NCBI RefSeq assembly: GCF_022899355.1
Contig: NZ_JALJCK010000020.1
Span: 1 to 64,000, forward strand
Origin: Shinella yambaruensis
GTDB lineage: Bacteria; Pseudomonadota; Alphaproteobacteria; Rhizobiales; Rhizobiaceae
Direction: 5' to 3'
DNA: 64,000 nucleotides
In this document: positions 20,400 to 31,478 of the stretch, in pieces
How positions within the stretch are numbered: position 1 is the stretch's first letter
Layout: every line of letters begins with the position of its first letter
The notes under the pieces: model-generated
Database searches by the model: none
The model's input: only the letters and a program-made list of their open reading frames with translations
What the model was told of the DNA's origin: nothing
Translations under genes and position numbers: made by a program

Positions 20400-21842
20400 T
20401 CAGTTCAGCAGATGCACCAGCCACAGTGAGATCGCCGGAAAGGCGAGGAGAACGACAAGGCGGACGAAGTCCGCGATGACGAAGGGGAATACCCCGCGAT
20501 AGGTGCTCACGATCGGAACGTCCCGGGCGATTTTGTTGATGATGAAGACGTTAAGGCCAATCGGCGGCGCGGTGAGGCCGATACCGACGACGACGAGCAC
20601 CAGTATGCCGAACCAGATTGCAACGTCCTCGGTCGGCATGCCGAAGTCGAGCGAGAGCACGACCGGCATGAAGACCGGCAGGGTCAGCAGGATCATGGCC
20701 AGTTCGTCCATCACCGCGCCGAGGACGATATAGGCCAGCATCATGCCGCAGATGACGGCATAGGGCGGCAGGGACGATTCGCCGATCATCGAAGCGAGCG
20801 TCATCGGCATCTGGGTCAGCGCCAGGAATGCGCCGAAGACCTCCGCGCCCAGCAGGATGAGGAAGATCATGCCGGTCGTTTCCGCCGTCTGGAGGAAGCT
20901 GTGCCGGATGTCCTCCAGGTCGAGGCGCCTCTGCGCAATGCCGACCGCCAGCATGATGGCGGCCCCGACGGCCGCCCCCTCGGTCGGCGTGAACACCTGG
21001 CCGTAGATGCCGCCGACGACGACCACCGCGATGGCCGCCGCCGGAACGACGGCGAAATCGGCAAGGACCATGAGCAGGCCGAGGATCGCCAGCAGCACCC
21101 CGCCGACCGCGCCGAGATATCCCGCAAGCCAGGCGCCCGCGGCAAGGAGAACCAGCACGGCGCCCGCGGGGCGGGCCCATGCGGGGCGCGGGGTGGCTGC
21201 CGGCGGCGCGAATTCGATCGGCGGTGCCAGCTCGGGATTGCGCCGAACGGCAACGGCGATCGCGACGATGTAGAACGCCACCGCGATGAGCCCGGGAATC
21301 AGGGCCGCCTGGAAAAGCTTGGCGATGTTCTGCTCGGCGGTAATGGCATAGATGACGAGGATGACCGAGGGCGGAATGAGGATGCCCAGCGTGCCGCCGG
21401 CCGCGATGGTGCCCGTGCCGAAGCCCGGATTCACGTTCGCCCGGCGCAGTTCCGGCAATGCCGCCCTTCCGAACGTGGCGGTGGTGGCGACCGACGAGCC
21501 GCAGATGGCGCCGAAGCCGGCGCAGGCGGCAATCACAGCCATCGGCATGCCGCCCCTCAGGCGGCCAAGGCTGTGTTCCGCCGCGCGCAGGAGCGTTGCC
21601 GCGATGCCAGAGCGCTCCGCCAGCGCCCCCATCAGCACGAACAGCGGAATGACCGACAGCGTATAGCTGGCGAACTGGCTGTAGGCGTTGGTCTGCAGAT
21701 AGTAGATCAGGGCGTGGGGGCTCGACAGCCATGCATAGCCGGCAGCGCCGACCACCAGCATGGCCAGGGCGATGGGCATGCGCGCCGCGATCAGCAGCAG
21801 CATGGCGCCGAACCCGAGCAGCGCGATGGAGAATCCGCTCAT
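20400..21842 (-). CDS. TRAP transporter large permease, DctM family
   Basis: 480 aa, about twelve hydrophobic segments. Typical DctM segments are PIALAMLVVGAAGY, GAICGSSVATTATFG, GTLGILIPPSVILVIYA and PIGLNVFIINKIA. It is longer than most DctM proteins because of an extra two-to-three-helix insert between about residues 240 and 310. It overlaps the small permease by 4 bp. Drives sodium- or proton-coupled import of the ligand brought by the binding protein. Confidence 0.92.
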   Translation of the reverse strand: MSGFSIALLGFGAMLLLIAARMPIALAMLVVGAAGYAWLSSPHALIYYLQTNAYSQFASYTLSVIPLFVLMGALAERSGIAATLLRAAEHSLGRLRGGMPMAVIAACAGFGAICGSSVATTATFGRAALPELRRANVNPGFGTGTIAAGGTLGILIPPSVILVIYAITAEQNIAKLFQAALIPGLIAVAFYIVAIAVAVRRNPELAPPIEFAPPAATPRPAWARPAGAVLVLLAAGAWLAGYLGAVGGVLLAILGLLMVLADFAVVPAAAIAVVVVGGIYGQVFTPTEGAAVGAAIMLAVGIAQRRLDLEDIRHSFLQTAETTGMIFLILLGAEVFGAFLALTQMPMTLASMIGESSLPPYAVICGMMLAYIVLGAVMDELAMILLTLPVFMPVVLSLDFGMPTEDVAIWFGILVLVVVGIGLTAPPIGLNVFIINKIARDVPIVSTYRGVFPFVIADFVRLVVLLAFPAISLWLVHLLN

Positions 21843-22357
21843 CTGCCGCCTCCAAGCTTGCGAAAGGCGACCGCGAGCGTGATCAGGCAGGCGAGTGCGG
21901 CGAGAAGGGAGCAGGTGACATAGACGGGCCAGATCGGCCAAGCGATCTGGATCAGCGTTTCGCCATAGGCGCGTGCGCTCAACCCTCCGGCCAGGAGCCC
22001 CCAGGAGAAGAAGCCGAGGAACCCCGCCAGCAGGAGGTTCCAGAGCCCATCGACAACGGCATTCAAGCGCGATCGCAATTTGAGCGTGAAGGTATCGACG
22101 GCGATGTGGCCGCTCTTGGCTGCCGTATAGGCCAGAAAGGCGAACACCGCGGTTCCGACGCTGATCTCGACCAGCTCGTAGTCCCCCGGGATCGGTTTGT
22201 TGAACAGCCGGCGTCCGGCGACGCTGACCGTCACCAGCACAGCCGCAAAGCAGATGAGAATGCCGCCGGCCACGGCCAGCATGCCGGCCAGGCGCTCGAC
22301 CCAGCCCGCTCGATGATCCGGGCGCGGTTGTTCGACCTTTTCCATGAAAGGCTCCAT
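21839..22357 (-). CDS. TRAP transporter small permease, DctQ family
   Basis: 172 aa with four predicted transmembrane helices (the first around LAGMLAVAGGILICFAAVLVTV) and the conserved DYELVEI region. It sits between the binding protein (55 bp upstream) and the large permease (4 bp overlap), the usual dctPQM order. Confidence 0.9.
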   Translation of the reverse strand: MEPFMEKVEQPRPDHRAGWVERLAGMLAVAGGILICFAAVLVTVSVAGRRLFNKPIPGDYELVEISVGTAVFAFLAYTAAKSGHIAVDTFTLKLRSRLNAVVDGLWNLLLAGFLGFFSWGLLAGGLSARAYGETLIQIAWPIWPVYVTCSLLAALACLITLAVAFRKLGGGR

Positions 22358-22412
22358 AGCGATCGTGGAGAGATGCGCCGGAACGGCCAGGGCACCGTCC
22401 CGGCGGTCCTGG

Positions 22413-23468
22413 TCAGGCCTTGGCGTATTTCTGGATCGCGTCCTGCGCAGCCTTGAGAAGCGCCTCGCCGTCGAGCCCCTTCGCCTTCATGTCGGCGACC
22501 CACGTGTCGCGAACCGGCGCCGTGGCTTCGACCCAGCGCGCCTTTTCCTCCTCGCTGATCGTGGTGACCTTGTTCTTGCCGCCGGCCTCGACCTTGGCGC
22601 GAACCTCGGCGCCAACCCTGTCCCACATTTCACCGGCGGCGTTTGCGAAGGCAAGGCCGCTGTTGCGGTCCAGGATCTCGCGCAGTTCGGGGGCAAGGCC
22701 CTCGTACCGCGCCTTGTTCATCGCCAGGAAGAAGGTCGCGGTATAGAGCGTCGGCGTGCCCGGTATTTCCAGATGATACGAGGTCAACTCATCGATCTTG
22801 AGCGAGGGCACAACCTCCCACGGCACGACGCAGCCGTCGATGGCGCGCTGCGCCAGCGCTTCCGGAATCTGCGGGATCGGCATGCCGACCGGTGTTGCGC
22901 CGAGCGCGCCAAGCGCTTCGCCGGCCAGGCGGGTCGGGTTGCGCAGCTTCAGTCCGGCAAGGTCTTCCTTCGTCCTGATTTCCGCATTGCTGTGGATCAG
23001 GCCGTGGTCATGGGCCCAGAAGCAGAGGATCTTGGTATCCGTCACCCCTGGAACGACATGGGCCTGGGAATATTCCTCGCAGGCCGGCGCGTTGACCGAC
23101 GCCTTCTGCGCGGCGACGAACGGCAGTTCGAAGACCTCTGTCGAGGGGAACCGCCCGGGCGTGTTGCCCGGCAGGGTCCAGACGATGTCGACGACGCCGT
23201 TGACCGCCTGGTCATAGAGCTGCGGCGGCTTTCCGCCGAGCTGCATGGCCGGGAAGATCTCGACCGTGAGCTTGCCGTCGCTCTCGTCGGCCAGCATCTT
23301 GGCCCAGGGCATCAGCAGGTGCTGGTGGACATTGGCGGCCGGCGGCAGGAAGTGGTGCAGCCTGAGCGTAACGGCATCCTGAGCGCGTGCGATGGTGGAC
23401 TTCAGAACAGCCGGGGCGGCAAGCGCAATCCCCGCGGTCGCCATGAACGTTCGCCTGGTGAATTCCAT
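22413..23468 (-). CDS. TRAP transporter substrate-binding protein, DctP family
   Basis: 351 aa. MEFTRRTFMATAGIALAA is a twin-arginine-like signal, cleaved near residue 29 (ARA-QDA). The DctP fold is shown by LRLHHFLPPAANVHQ, GVVDIVWTLPGNTPGRF and LKLRNPTRLAGEALGALGA. The ATG at 23468 has AAGGAGGAGAGA immediately upstream. The ligand cannot be read from the sequence; no catabolic gene accompanies the transporter. Confidence 0.9.
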   Translation of the reverse strand: MEFTRRTFMATAGIALAAPAVLKSTIARAQDAVTLRLHHFLPPAANVHQHLLMPWAKMLADESDGKLTVEIFPAMQLGGKPPQLYDQAVNGVVDIVWTLPGNTPGRFPSTEVFELPFVAAQKASVNAPACEEYSQAHVVPGVTDTKILCFWAHDHGLIHSNAEIRTKEDLAGLKLRNPTRLAGEALGALGATPVGMPIPQIPEALAQRAIDGCVVPWEVVPSLKIDELTSYHLEIPGTPTLYTATFFLAMNKARYEGLAPELREILDRNSGLAFANAAGEMWDRVGAEVRAKVEAGGKNKVTTISEEEKARWVEATAPVRDTWVADMKAKGLDGEALLKAAQDAIQKYAKA

Positions 23469-23740
23469 TCTCTCCTCCTTGGATCCGGCCTCCCCGCCTG
23501 CTCCTCCTCGAGCAGACGAATGCCTGATTTCATGCTGGAAGCGGCCGCGCCACACCAGCATATTTAACATGCTAAGCAAATTATGCAGGTTTCGCCCGAT
23601 AATCAATAGGCGTGATCGCGGCCAGAACATTTACAGCCGAAGCCGCATCGCTTCGACGTCATGCTCGCCCAGGATGGAGCCGCCCGCGCAAGCCGACGGC
23701 AGGGGGAGAAGGAACGTTATTCATGGCGGGGGGATCACGG
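23469..23740 (-). promoter_or_regulatory. Upstream region of the TRAP operon
   Basis: A near-palindrome TTAACATGCTAA (23564-23575) lies just downstream of a poor minus-strand promoter, TTGATT (23601-23606) and CATAAT (23580-23585) with a 15-bp spacer. It could be a GntR-type operator. The rest of the 272-bp gap, up to the cardiolipin synthase stop, shows no recognisable element. Confidence 0.35.
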
Positions 23741-25162
23741 CTACAGTAGCGGCCCGACGATCGCGAGGGCATTGTTCCACAGGCGCCGCCCGATGCCCCA
23801 GGAGCCGACCTCCTCCGGCAGGATCCGCAGGCATTGCGTGAGATAGGTCTCCTGCCGGGCACGCAGGGTCGCCGTCAGGTCTGCATCCTCGACGAGGATG
23901 TTGTTCTCGTAGTTGAGGTCGAAGCTGCGCCGGTCCATGTTGGCCGAACCGATCAGCGTGATTTCCCCGTCCATGGTCAGCGTCTTGGCGTGAAGCAGCC
24001 CGGCTTCGTATTCGAAAATCTTCACCCCCGCATGGAGAAGGTCGGAATAATAGCTGCGGCTTGCCGCCGCGACGGCGAAGTCGTCGTTGCGCGCGGGGAA
24101 AACGAGGGTGGTGTCGACGCCCCGGTTGGCGCAGGCGCAGAGCGCCGCCTGCATCGCCGCGTCCGGCACATAGTAGGGCGTCGTGATAAACAGCGAGCGC
24201 TTCGCCGCATAGATGAGGCTCTCGAACATTTCCGGCATGGCCGAGTTGCGGAAGGTGGGGCCGGTGGCGATCACCTGCGCGGTGAAACCGGGCTTCACCG
24301 CTTCCATCGGCCGGCGCAGGAGATCGCTGATATCGCCACCGCCGTTGCCCATCCAGTCACTGGCGAAGAGATGCTGGTTCTGCCGCACCACCGGACCCTC
24401 GAACCGCATCAGCACATCGACCCAGGGGGCGAATTTCCTCTTGGGCAGGAACTCGGGATCAGCGCAGTTCTGGCTCCCGCAATAGGTGATGCGGTTGTCG
24501 ATGACCGCGATCTTGCGGTGGTTGCGCAGATCGATGCGGCCGGTAAGCGCGCGCAGGAGCGGGTTGCCGATCACCAGCGCCCGGCGGACCTCCGCCCCCG
24601 CCGCCGCCATGTCCCGCCAGAGCGGGCCACGCACGAGATCGCGCGAACCGAGATCGTCGACGAGGACCCGGCAGGCAACCCCGCGCCGCGCGGCACGCTG
24701 CACCGCCTCCGCCACCTTCGTGCCGTTGCGGTCGGCAAGCCAGATGTAGAACAGGAGATGGACATGGTCGCCCGCCGCGTCGATATCCTTGACCATCGCA
24801 TCGATGGCGGCGTTCGAGTCCTCCATCAGGCGGGCGCTGTTGCCGCCTACCGGCAGGTAGCCGCTGATCGACCTGCCGACGGCGAAGAGCGCCTCGTGCC
24901 TGTCCGGCGTCCGCGGCACGGCATGCCAGCCCGGCGCATCCTGTGGCCGCGGCAGGCCAAGGAACGCCGCCCTCAGCCGTTCCACACGCTTGCGCCCGAC
25001 ATTCGTCTGCCCGACGAGAAGATAAGCCAGCGCGCCGAGATAGGGCAGCGTCAGGACAAGAACGAGCCAGGCGGCGCGCGATTCCGGCTGCCGGTGCGGA
25101 CGCAGGAGGATATGCGCGGCAGCAACCGCGACAACGAGAATGTGCACGGCCATGAACACCAT
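23741..25162 (-). CDS. cls: Cardiolipin synthase, phospholipase D family
   Basis: 473 aa. Two N-terminal transmembrane segments (about 4-20 and 31-51) precede two HKD motifs: His215-Lys217-Asp222 in NHRKIAVIDN and His391-Lys393-Asp398 in LHAKTLTMD, each followed by the GS-N tail (CGSQN, IGSANMDRRSFDLNYE). It condenses two phosphatidylglycerols into cardiolipin at the inner membrane. Monocistronic on the minus strand, divergent from the small channel-like gene. Confidence 0.92.
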   Translation of the reverse strand: MVFMAVHILVVAVAAAHILLRPHRQPESRAAWLVLVLTLPYLGALAYLLVGQTNVGRKRVERLRAAFLGLPRPQDAPGWHAVPRTPDRHEALFAVGRSISGYLPVGGNSARLMEDSNAAIDAMVKDIDAAGDHVHLLFYIWLADRNGTKVAEAVQRAARRGVACRVLVDDLGSRDLVRGPLWRDMAAAGAEVRRALVIGNPLLRALTGRIDLRNHRKIAVIDNRITYCGSQNCADPEFLPKRKFAPWVDVLMRFEGPVVRQNQHLFASDWMGNGGGDISDLLRRPMEAVKPGFTAQVIATGPTFRNSAMPEMFESLIYAAKRSLFITTPYYVPDAAMQAALCACANRGVDTTLVFPARNDDFAVAAASRSYYSDLLHAGVKIFEYEAGLLHAKTLTMDGEITLIGSANMDRRSFDLNYENNILVEDADLTATLRARQETYLTQCLRILPEEVGSWGIGRRLWNNALAIVGPLL

Positions 25163-25239
25163 ATTGCGCCTCCACCCGTCGCATTCCCTTCACCGATCCC
25201 GTACCATCCCGAAAACCCCTGGGAAAGGCGAGACCACCC

Positions 25240-25644
25240 ATGCGCGCATTGCGTCGTATCGTTGACGATATCCGGGCGCTGGTCCGTGCCAGCAGCATCC
25301 CGCACTCCCACCTGCGCGACAGGCTGAGCGCCGCCCTCGCGCTGACCTTCCTCGTTGACATCGTCGCGAGCGGCCTTCTTTTCCTTCTGGAGAGAAACCA
25401 TTCGCAAACGGACATCCATACCTTCTGGGATGCGTTGTTCTTCACCACCTCGCAGTTGACGACGCTCTCCTCCGCCATGGCAAACCCCGTCACCGTGCCC
25501 GGAAAGGTGCTGTGCCTGCTGATCGATATCTATGCGATCACCGTGGTCGCGACCGTGGCCGGCATGTTCGGCGCCTTTTTCTCCCACCGCAGCGCCGATA
25601 TCGCACGAGACGGGCAGCGGGATGGCCCCGACAGGCCGGCGTGA
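25240..25644 (+). CDS. Small ion-channel-like membrane protein with unusual pore loop
   Basis: 134 aa. Two hydrophobic helices (about 32-50 and 88-113) flank a re-entrant-like segment, WDALFFTTSQLTTLSSA (63-79). The arrangement matches the two-helix pore of potassium channels, but the expected TVGYGD filter is replaced by TTLSSA. It could be a divergent channel subunit. No regulatory domain. It lies alone on the plus strand, facing the small gene at 25664. Confidence 0.55.
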   Translation: MRALRRIVDDIRALVRASSIPHSHLRDRLSAALALTFLVDIVASGLLFLLERNHSQTDIHTFWDALFFTTSQLTTLSSAMANPVTVPGKVLCLLIDIYAITVVATVAGMFGAFFSHRSADIARDGQRDGPDRPA

Positions 25645-25663
25645 GGGATGGCCGGCCCGCCCC

Positions 25664-26056
25664 TCAAGGGGCATGCCCGTAGAGAAGATCGAGCGCGGCG
25701 AGCACGATGAGAAGATAGGTGCCGTTGCCGGCGGCGTCCTCGTCTTCGGAAAGGTCGAAGCGTTTCCACGCGCCTTGCCGGTTGCCGGCCTCGTATTCGC
25801 GGATCACCGTATCGGCGGTCTCACGGATCTCGGCGAACTGCGCGGGATCGAAATGCAGCCCCTCCCCGTCGGCGAAAAGACCGTGCGCCCTCAGAAAAGC
25901 CGCCATGGGCATGGACGTCCCGGAAAGATAGAACAGGAGGTCGCCGGCATCCATCGGCTGGTCCGCCGATTGGGGCACCAGGCCGACGCGGTCGGTCAGC
26001 AGACCGGCTTTCGCCTGGATGTCCTGCGTCAGTTGACGGGTCGTCACGAGGGTCAT
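25664..26056 (-). CDS. Uncharacterised 130-aa protein in the encapsulin operon
   Basis: I do not recognise the family. It is acidic and mostly helical, with no signal or clear transmembrane helix, a C-terminal hydrophobic helix (YLLIVLAALDLLYG) and an acidic stretch LSEDEDAAG (about 101-109). No encapsulin targeting peptide is seen at either end. It overlaps the DUF2945 gene by 4 bp and is last in the encapsulin operon, so it is expressed with it. Confidence 0.6.
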   Translation of the reverse strand: MTLVTTRQLTQDIQAKAGLLTDRVGLVPQSADQPMDAGDLLFYLSGTSMPMAAFLRAHGLFADGEGLHFDPAQFAEIRETADTVIREYEAGNRQGAWKRFDLSEDEDAAGNGTYLLIVLAALDLLYGHAP

Positions 26057-26283
26057 GACGTGCTCCCTTCGTCCTCGACGAGACTGAGAGCGCCGCCCTT
26101 GTGCGCGGCGATGTGGTCGGTCTTGTCGCTCTTGATCTCATATTGCGGATCATCGGGCGATGCCCGGTGGGTGTGGCCCTTGTAGTCGAAGTCTTCGGTA
26201 TGGACGGCGATGATGGTGCCCGACACCCGGCCGGCCTCCGAATTCCAGGTGACATGGTCACCGACTGCAAATCGCCTGCTCAC
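26053..26283 (-). CDS. DUF2945 (hypervirulence-associated, TUDOR-like) protein
   Basis: 76 aa. The family pattern is clear: GDHVTWNSEAGRVSGTI, FDYKGHTHRASPDDPQYEI and KSDKTDHIAAHKG. The fold is a small SH3/TUDOR-like barrel of unknown function, often found with general-stress genes. It begins 27 bp after the encapsulin stop and overlaps the next gene by 4 bp. Confidence 0.85.
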   Translation of the reverse strand: MSRRFAVGDHVTWNSEAGRVSGTIIAVHTEDFDYKGHTHRASPDDPQYEIKSDKTDHIAAHKGGALSLVEDEGSTS

Positions 26284-26310
26284 TCCGTCCTCCTTTCCTG
26301 CCGTTCCGCC

Positions 26311-27111
26311 TCACTCCGGCACCAGCGCCACCGCCGCTTCGGTCGTCAGCGTGCGGAAGGTCAGGCTTTCCTGCACATAGAGGTCGACGGTCGTGGCCGA
26401 ATGGCCGAGATAGCCGATGGAGAAATCCTGCCCGACGGTCAGCTCGAAATCGCCGCCGCGCAGCGACAGGACGAGGCCGCCTTCGATGGCCGGCGCCCAG
26501 ACGATCCCGCCGTCGACGATCCGCTCGATATGGTGGAAGACCGGATAGCCATCGTCGCTGCCGCCGCTCGCGGCGATATAGGCGTCGCTGCCGAGCACCA
26601 GCGCATATGGCCCCTGCACGCCGGCAAGGCGAAGCTGGCCGACCGCCCGCGCCACCGCATCGGAATAACGCTTCACGCCGGCCGGCAGCGGCACGGCGGG
26701 ATTGCTCGCGGCCGCGCGGATACCCTCGATGCCGGCGGCGGCATAACCGTCGAACACGGCGCGGTCCTCGGCAAAGGCGATCGTGCGCATCGCCTCCTTG
26801 ACCGGCGACCAGTCGCTGTCGAGCGCGCCGCGCTCCACGTCGTCGATGGCGCTGCGCGAAAGCTGGAAGGGCACGCGAAGCTCGACCAGCGCCTTGACCT
26901 CGCGTTTCACCGACTGCACGCCTTCGGCAGGCGGCGCGATCGGCATCACATGGCCCGTTCCGACCGCCGAAAGGCCGGAGCCTGAGGGACCGACCATGTC
27001 GACCACCCGGCGGGCGGCAAGGTGGCGCTTGAGCGTGCGCGACGCCTCTTCCTCGATTTCCGCCCAGGCGGCCTCGGAGACGGGTGCAAGTGCACGGTGC
27101 AGGTTATTCAT
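26311..27111 (-). CDS. enc: Encapsulin shell protein (family 1, HK97 fold)
   Basis: 266 aa, the usual length of family 1 encapsulins. It starts MNNLHRALAPVSEAAWAEIEEEA and carries the RRVVDMVGPSG, the E-loop region and the C-terminal ATTVDLYVQESLTFR typical of the family. It self-assembles into an icosahedral compartment and packages proteins with a C-terminal targeting peptide. The start overlaps the stop of the DyP gene by 8 bp, so shell and cargo are translationally coupled. Confidence 0.95.
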   Translation of the reverse strand: MNNLHRALAPVSEAAWAEIEEEASRTLKRHLAARRVVDMVGPSGSGLSAVGTGHVMPIAPPAEGVQSVKREVKALVELRVPFQLSRSAIDDVERGALDSDWSPVKEAMRTIAFAEDRAVFDGYAAAGIEGIRAAASNPAVPLPAGVKRYSDAVARAVGQLRLAGVQGPYALVLGSDAYIAASGGSDDGYPVFHHIERIVDGGIVWAPAIEGGLVLSLRGGDFELTVGQDFSIGYLGHSATTVDLYVQESLTFRTLTTEAAVALVPE

Positions 27112-28159
27112 GGGAAGCCCCTTTCCGGAGAGAGCCGATGCCGAGCGATCCGTCGCCGCGGCGCGAGGGTGGCGGGTCCGCCGCCGCCGGCGCAGCCGCC
27201 TCGGGCGCCGCAACGCCATCGGGCAGGACCGCGTCGAGGAAGGAGGCGGAGGGAATGAAGAACAGCGTGCCGGTGACCGCGCGGCTGAAATCGAGCAGCC
27301 GGTCGTAATTACCCGGCGGACGGCCGATGAACATGTTCTCCAGCATCATCTCGATCCGCCGCGGCGAGCGCGCATAGCCGATGAAATAGGTGCCGAACTC
27401 GCCCTTGCCGACGCTGCCGAACGGCATGTTGTCGCGGAGGATCTCCAGCTGCTCGCCATCCTCCTCGATCGTGGTGAGCGCGTTGTGCGCGTAACTCGGC
27501 TTGGCGGCATCGGAGAGCTCGATGTCTGAAAGCTTTTCCCGGCCGATGATCCTCTCCTGTTCGCAAACCGGCACACGGTTCCAGGCGGCGAGGTCATGCA
27601 GGTATTTCTGCACGATCACATAGCTGCCGCCGGCAAAATCCGGGTCCTCGTCGCCGATGATCGTGGCCGCCACGGCAGCGCCGTCGACCGGGTTTTCCGT
27701 GCCGTCGACGAAGCCGATCAGGTCGCGGTCGTCAAAATAGTTGAAGCCGTGCACCTCGTCTTCCGTCGAAACGAAGCCGGTCAGCCGGCTCATGATCTGG
27801 CTCGCCAGCTCGAAACAGAGATCCATGCGCGCGGCGCGGATGTGGAACAGAAGATCGCCGGGCGTGGCGACCGCATGGTGCTGGCCGCGGATTTCTCGGA
27901 AGGGATGCAGCTCCTTCGGGCGCGGCACGCCGAACAGCCGGTCCCAGGCATCCGAGCCGATGCCGAAGACGCAGGAGAGCCCGCCCTCCAGATCGCGGAA
28001 ACCAACCGCCCGCAAAAGGCCGGACAGATCGGCACAAAGCGCGCGAACCGCAGTCTCGGCCTCCCGGCCGGGCCCGAGCGTGACGACCAGAAAGATGGCT
28101 GCGCGCGTCAGCCGCGCCGCGACCGGCTGCGGGACGACGGAAGGGAGGACTGCATTCAT
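27104..28159 (-). CDS. dyp: DyP-type haem peroxidase, encapsulin cargo
   Basis: 351 aa. The catalytic GFVDGTENP (149-157, Asp152), proximal haem-ligand His225 (SYAHNAL) and distal Arg242 (ILRDNMPFG) are present. A Pro/Ala-rich linker leads to DGSLGIGSLRK (336-346), the encapsulin targeting peptide. It would oxidise peroxides, dyes or haem compounds inside the shell. The ATG at 28159 (MNAVLPS) is preferred to an in-frame upstream ATG because the family starts here; the ribosome site is weak (AGG). First clear gene of the compartment pair. Confidence 0.93.
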   Translation of the reverse strand: MNAVLPSVVPQPVAARLTRAAIFLVVTLGPGREAETAVRALCADLSGLLRAVGFRDLEGGLSCVFGIGSDAWDRLFGVPRPKELHPFREIRGQHHAVATPGDLLFHIRAARMDLCFELASQIMSRLTGFVSTEDEVHGFNYFDDRDLIGFVDGTENPVDGAAVAATIIGDEDPDFAGGSYVIVQKYLHDLAAWNRVPVCEQERIIGREKLSDIELSDAAKPSYAHNALTTIEEDGEQLEILRDNMPFGSVGKGEFGTYFIGYARSPRRIEMMLENMFIGRPPGNYDRLLDFSRAVTGTLFFIPSASFLDAVLPDGVAAPEAAAPAAADPPPSRRGDGSLGIGSLRKGASHE

Positions 28160-28193
28160 GGGCGACCTGCTCGACAATGGCGGGAAGAGACGA

Positions 28194-28213
28194 AGCCGGC
28201 TGGAAAGCCGGCT
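28194..28213 (-). promoter_or_regulatory. Hairpin between the 64-aa gene and dyp
   Basis: AGCCGGCT repeated at 28194-28201 and 28206-28213 forms an 8-bp stem with a 4-nt loop, touching the stop codon of the small gene. No T-run follows, so it may protect or attenuate rather than terminate. Confidence 0.4.
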
Positions 28214-28407
28214 CAATCCATGTCGCGGAAGGCGTGTCCGTTTGCCTCGACCGCCTTCACCACATTGGAAGGTAGCGAGTCTTTTTCCACCGTGCCATCG
28301 AAAATCCAGTCCTTCGCATCGGCAATGTCGGGCAGGCCGGCGCCGGTGCGCACATAAAGGCCGATCGCCGGGTTTTGAGGGTTCAGATAGAGATCGTAGT
28401 TTTCCAT
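28213..28407 (-). CDS. Uncharacterised 64-aa protein upstream of dyp
   Basis: Short acidic soluble protein (begins MENYDLYLNPQNPAIGLYVR, ends VVKAVEANGHAFRDMD). I recognise no domain; the composition and lack of signal suggest a cytoplasmic protein. The ribosome site is weak (AGGGTGCCCTC). It lies 53 bp before dyp on the same strand and after the terminator that closes the clpB operon, so it may be the first gene of the encapsulin operon. Confidence 0.6.
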   Translation of the reverse strand: MENYDLYLNPQNPAIGLYVRTGAGLPDIADAKDWIFDGTVEKDSLPSNVVKAVEANGHAFRDMD

Positions 28408-28432
28408 GAGGGCACCCTGTGCTGGAGAAAAC

Positions 28433-28457
28433 GGGGCGGCCGGAGGAAAGCCGCCCC
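28433..28457 (-). terminator. Rho-independent terminator of the clpB operon
   Basis: On the minus strand GGGGCGGC-9-GCCGCCCC (28433-28440 with 28450-28457) is followed by GTTTTCTCC. It lies just after the DUF2171 gene. Perfect 8-bp GC stem with a short T-run; moderate strength, so some read-through into the encapsulin genes is possible. Confidence 0.65.
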
Positions 28458-28465
28458 GGAGCTGG

Positions 28466-28720
28466 TCAGAGGTCGACCGGACGGCCGGATTTTTCCTCTT
28501 CCAGCGTCACGGCGATATTGGCATTGGCCGACAGGCGCACCTTGTCGCCCTCGACGCCGGCCACGAAGCCCATCTCGATATAATGGTGGTGGCCTTCGTG
28601 ATGGCCGAAGCTGTCGCTCTTCTTCAGCTTGATGCGGTTGCCTTCCACACGGTCGACCGTGCCCACATGCACGCCGTCGGCGCCAATGACTTCCATGTTT
28701 TCCCGGACCTTGTCGCTCAT
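28466..28720 (-). CDS. DUF2171 domain protein
   Basis: 84 aa, single DUF2171 (PRC-barrel-like) unit: VIGADGVHVGTVDRVEGNRIKL followed by a His-rich turn (GHHEGHHHYIEMGFV) and a final acidic segment. Function unknown, but such proteins recur in stress-gene clusters of Rhizobiales. The ATG at 28720 is chosen for its AAGGGAG ribosome site; the longer frame would run into clpB. It follows clpB by 25 bp and is probably its cotranscribed partner. Confidence 0.85.
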   Translation of the reverse strand: MSDKVRENMEVIGADGVHVGTVDRVEGNRIKLKKSDSFGHHEGHHHYIEMGFVAGVEGDKVRLSANANIAVTLEEEKSGRPVDL

Positions 28721-28745
28721 GCCATTTCTCCCTTTCGGATGATGT

Positions 28746-31355
<2,610 letters not shown>

Positions 31356-31406
31356 CGATCACCTCTCCCATGGGCCGGCCTGCCGCCGTCCTGCCTCGGG
31401 AAAGGA

Positions 31407-31424
31407 ATTGCAACGGGCATGCCA
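31407..31424 (-). promoter_or_regulatory. Sigma-54 promoter of clpB
   Basis: On the minus strand TGGCATG-CCCG-TTGCAAT: GG and GC dinucleotides are exactly 10 bp apart, matching the -24/-12 consensus TGGCAC-N5-TTGC. It lies 52 bp before the clpB ATG, with the paired activator sites 74 and 97 bp upstream of its -12 position. Confidence 0.85.
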
Positions 31425-31478
31425 GTCTTCATGACGAGAGAAATCAAGGGCTTGCGCTGCAGATTGGCAGCCGCTCAA

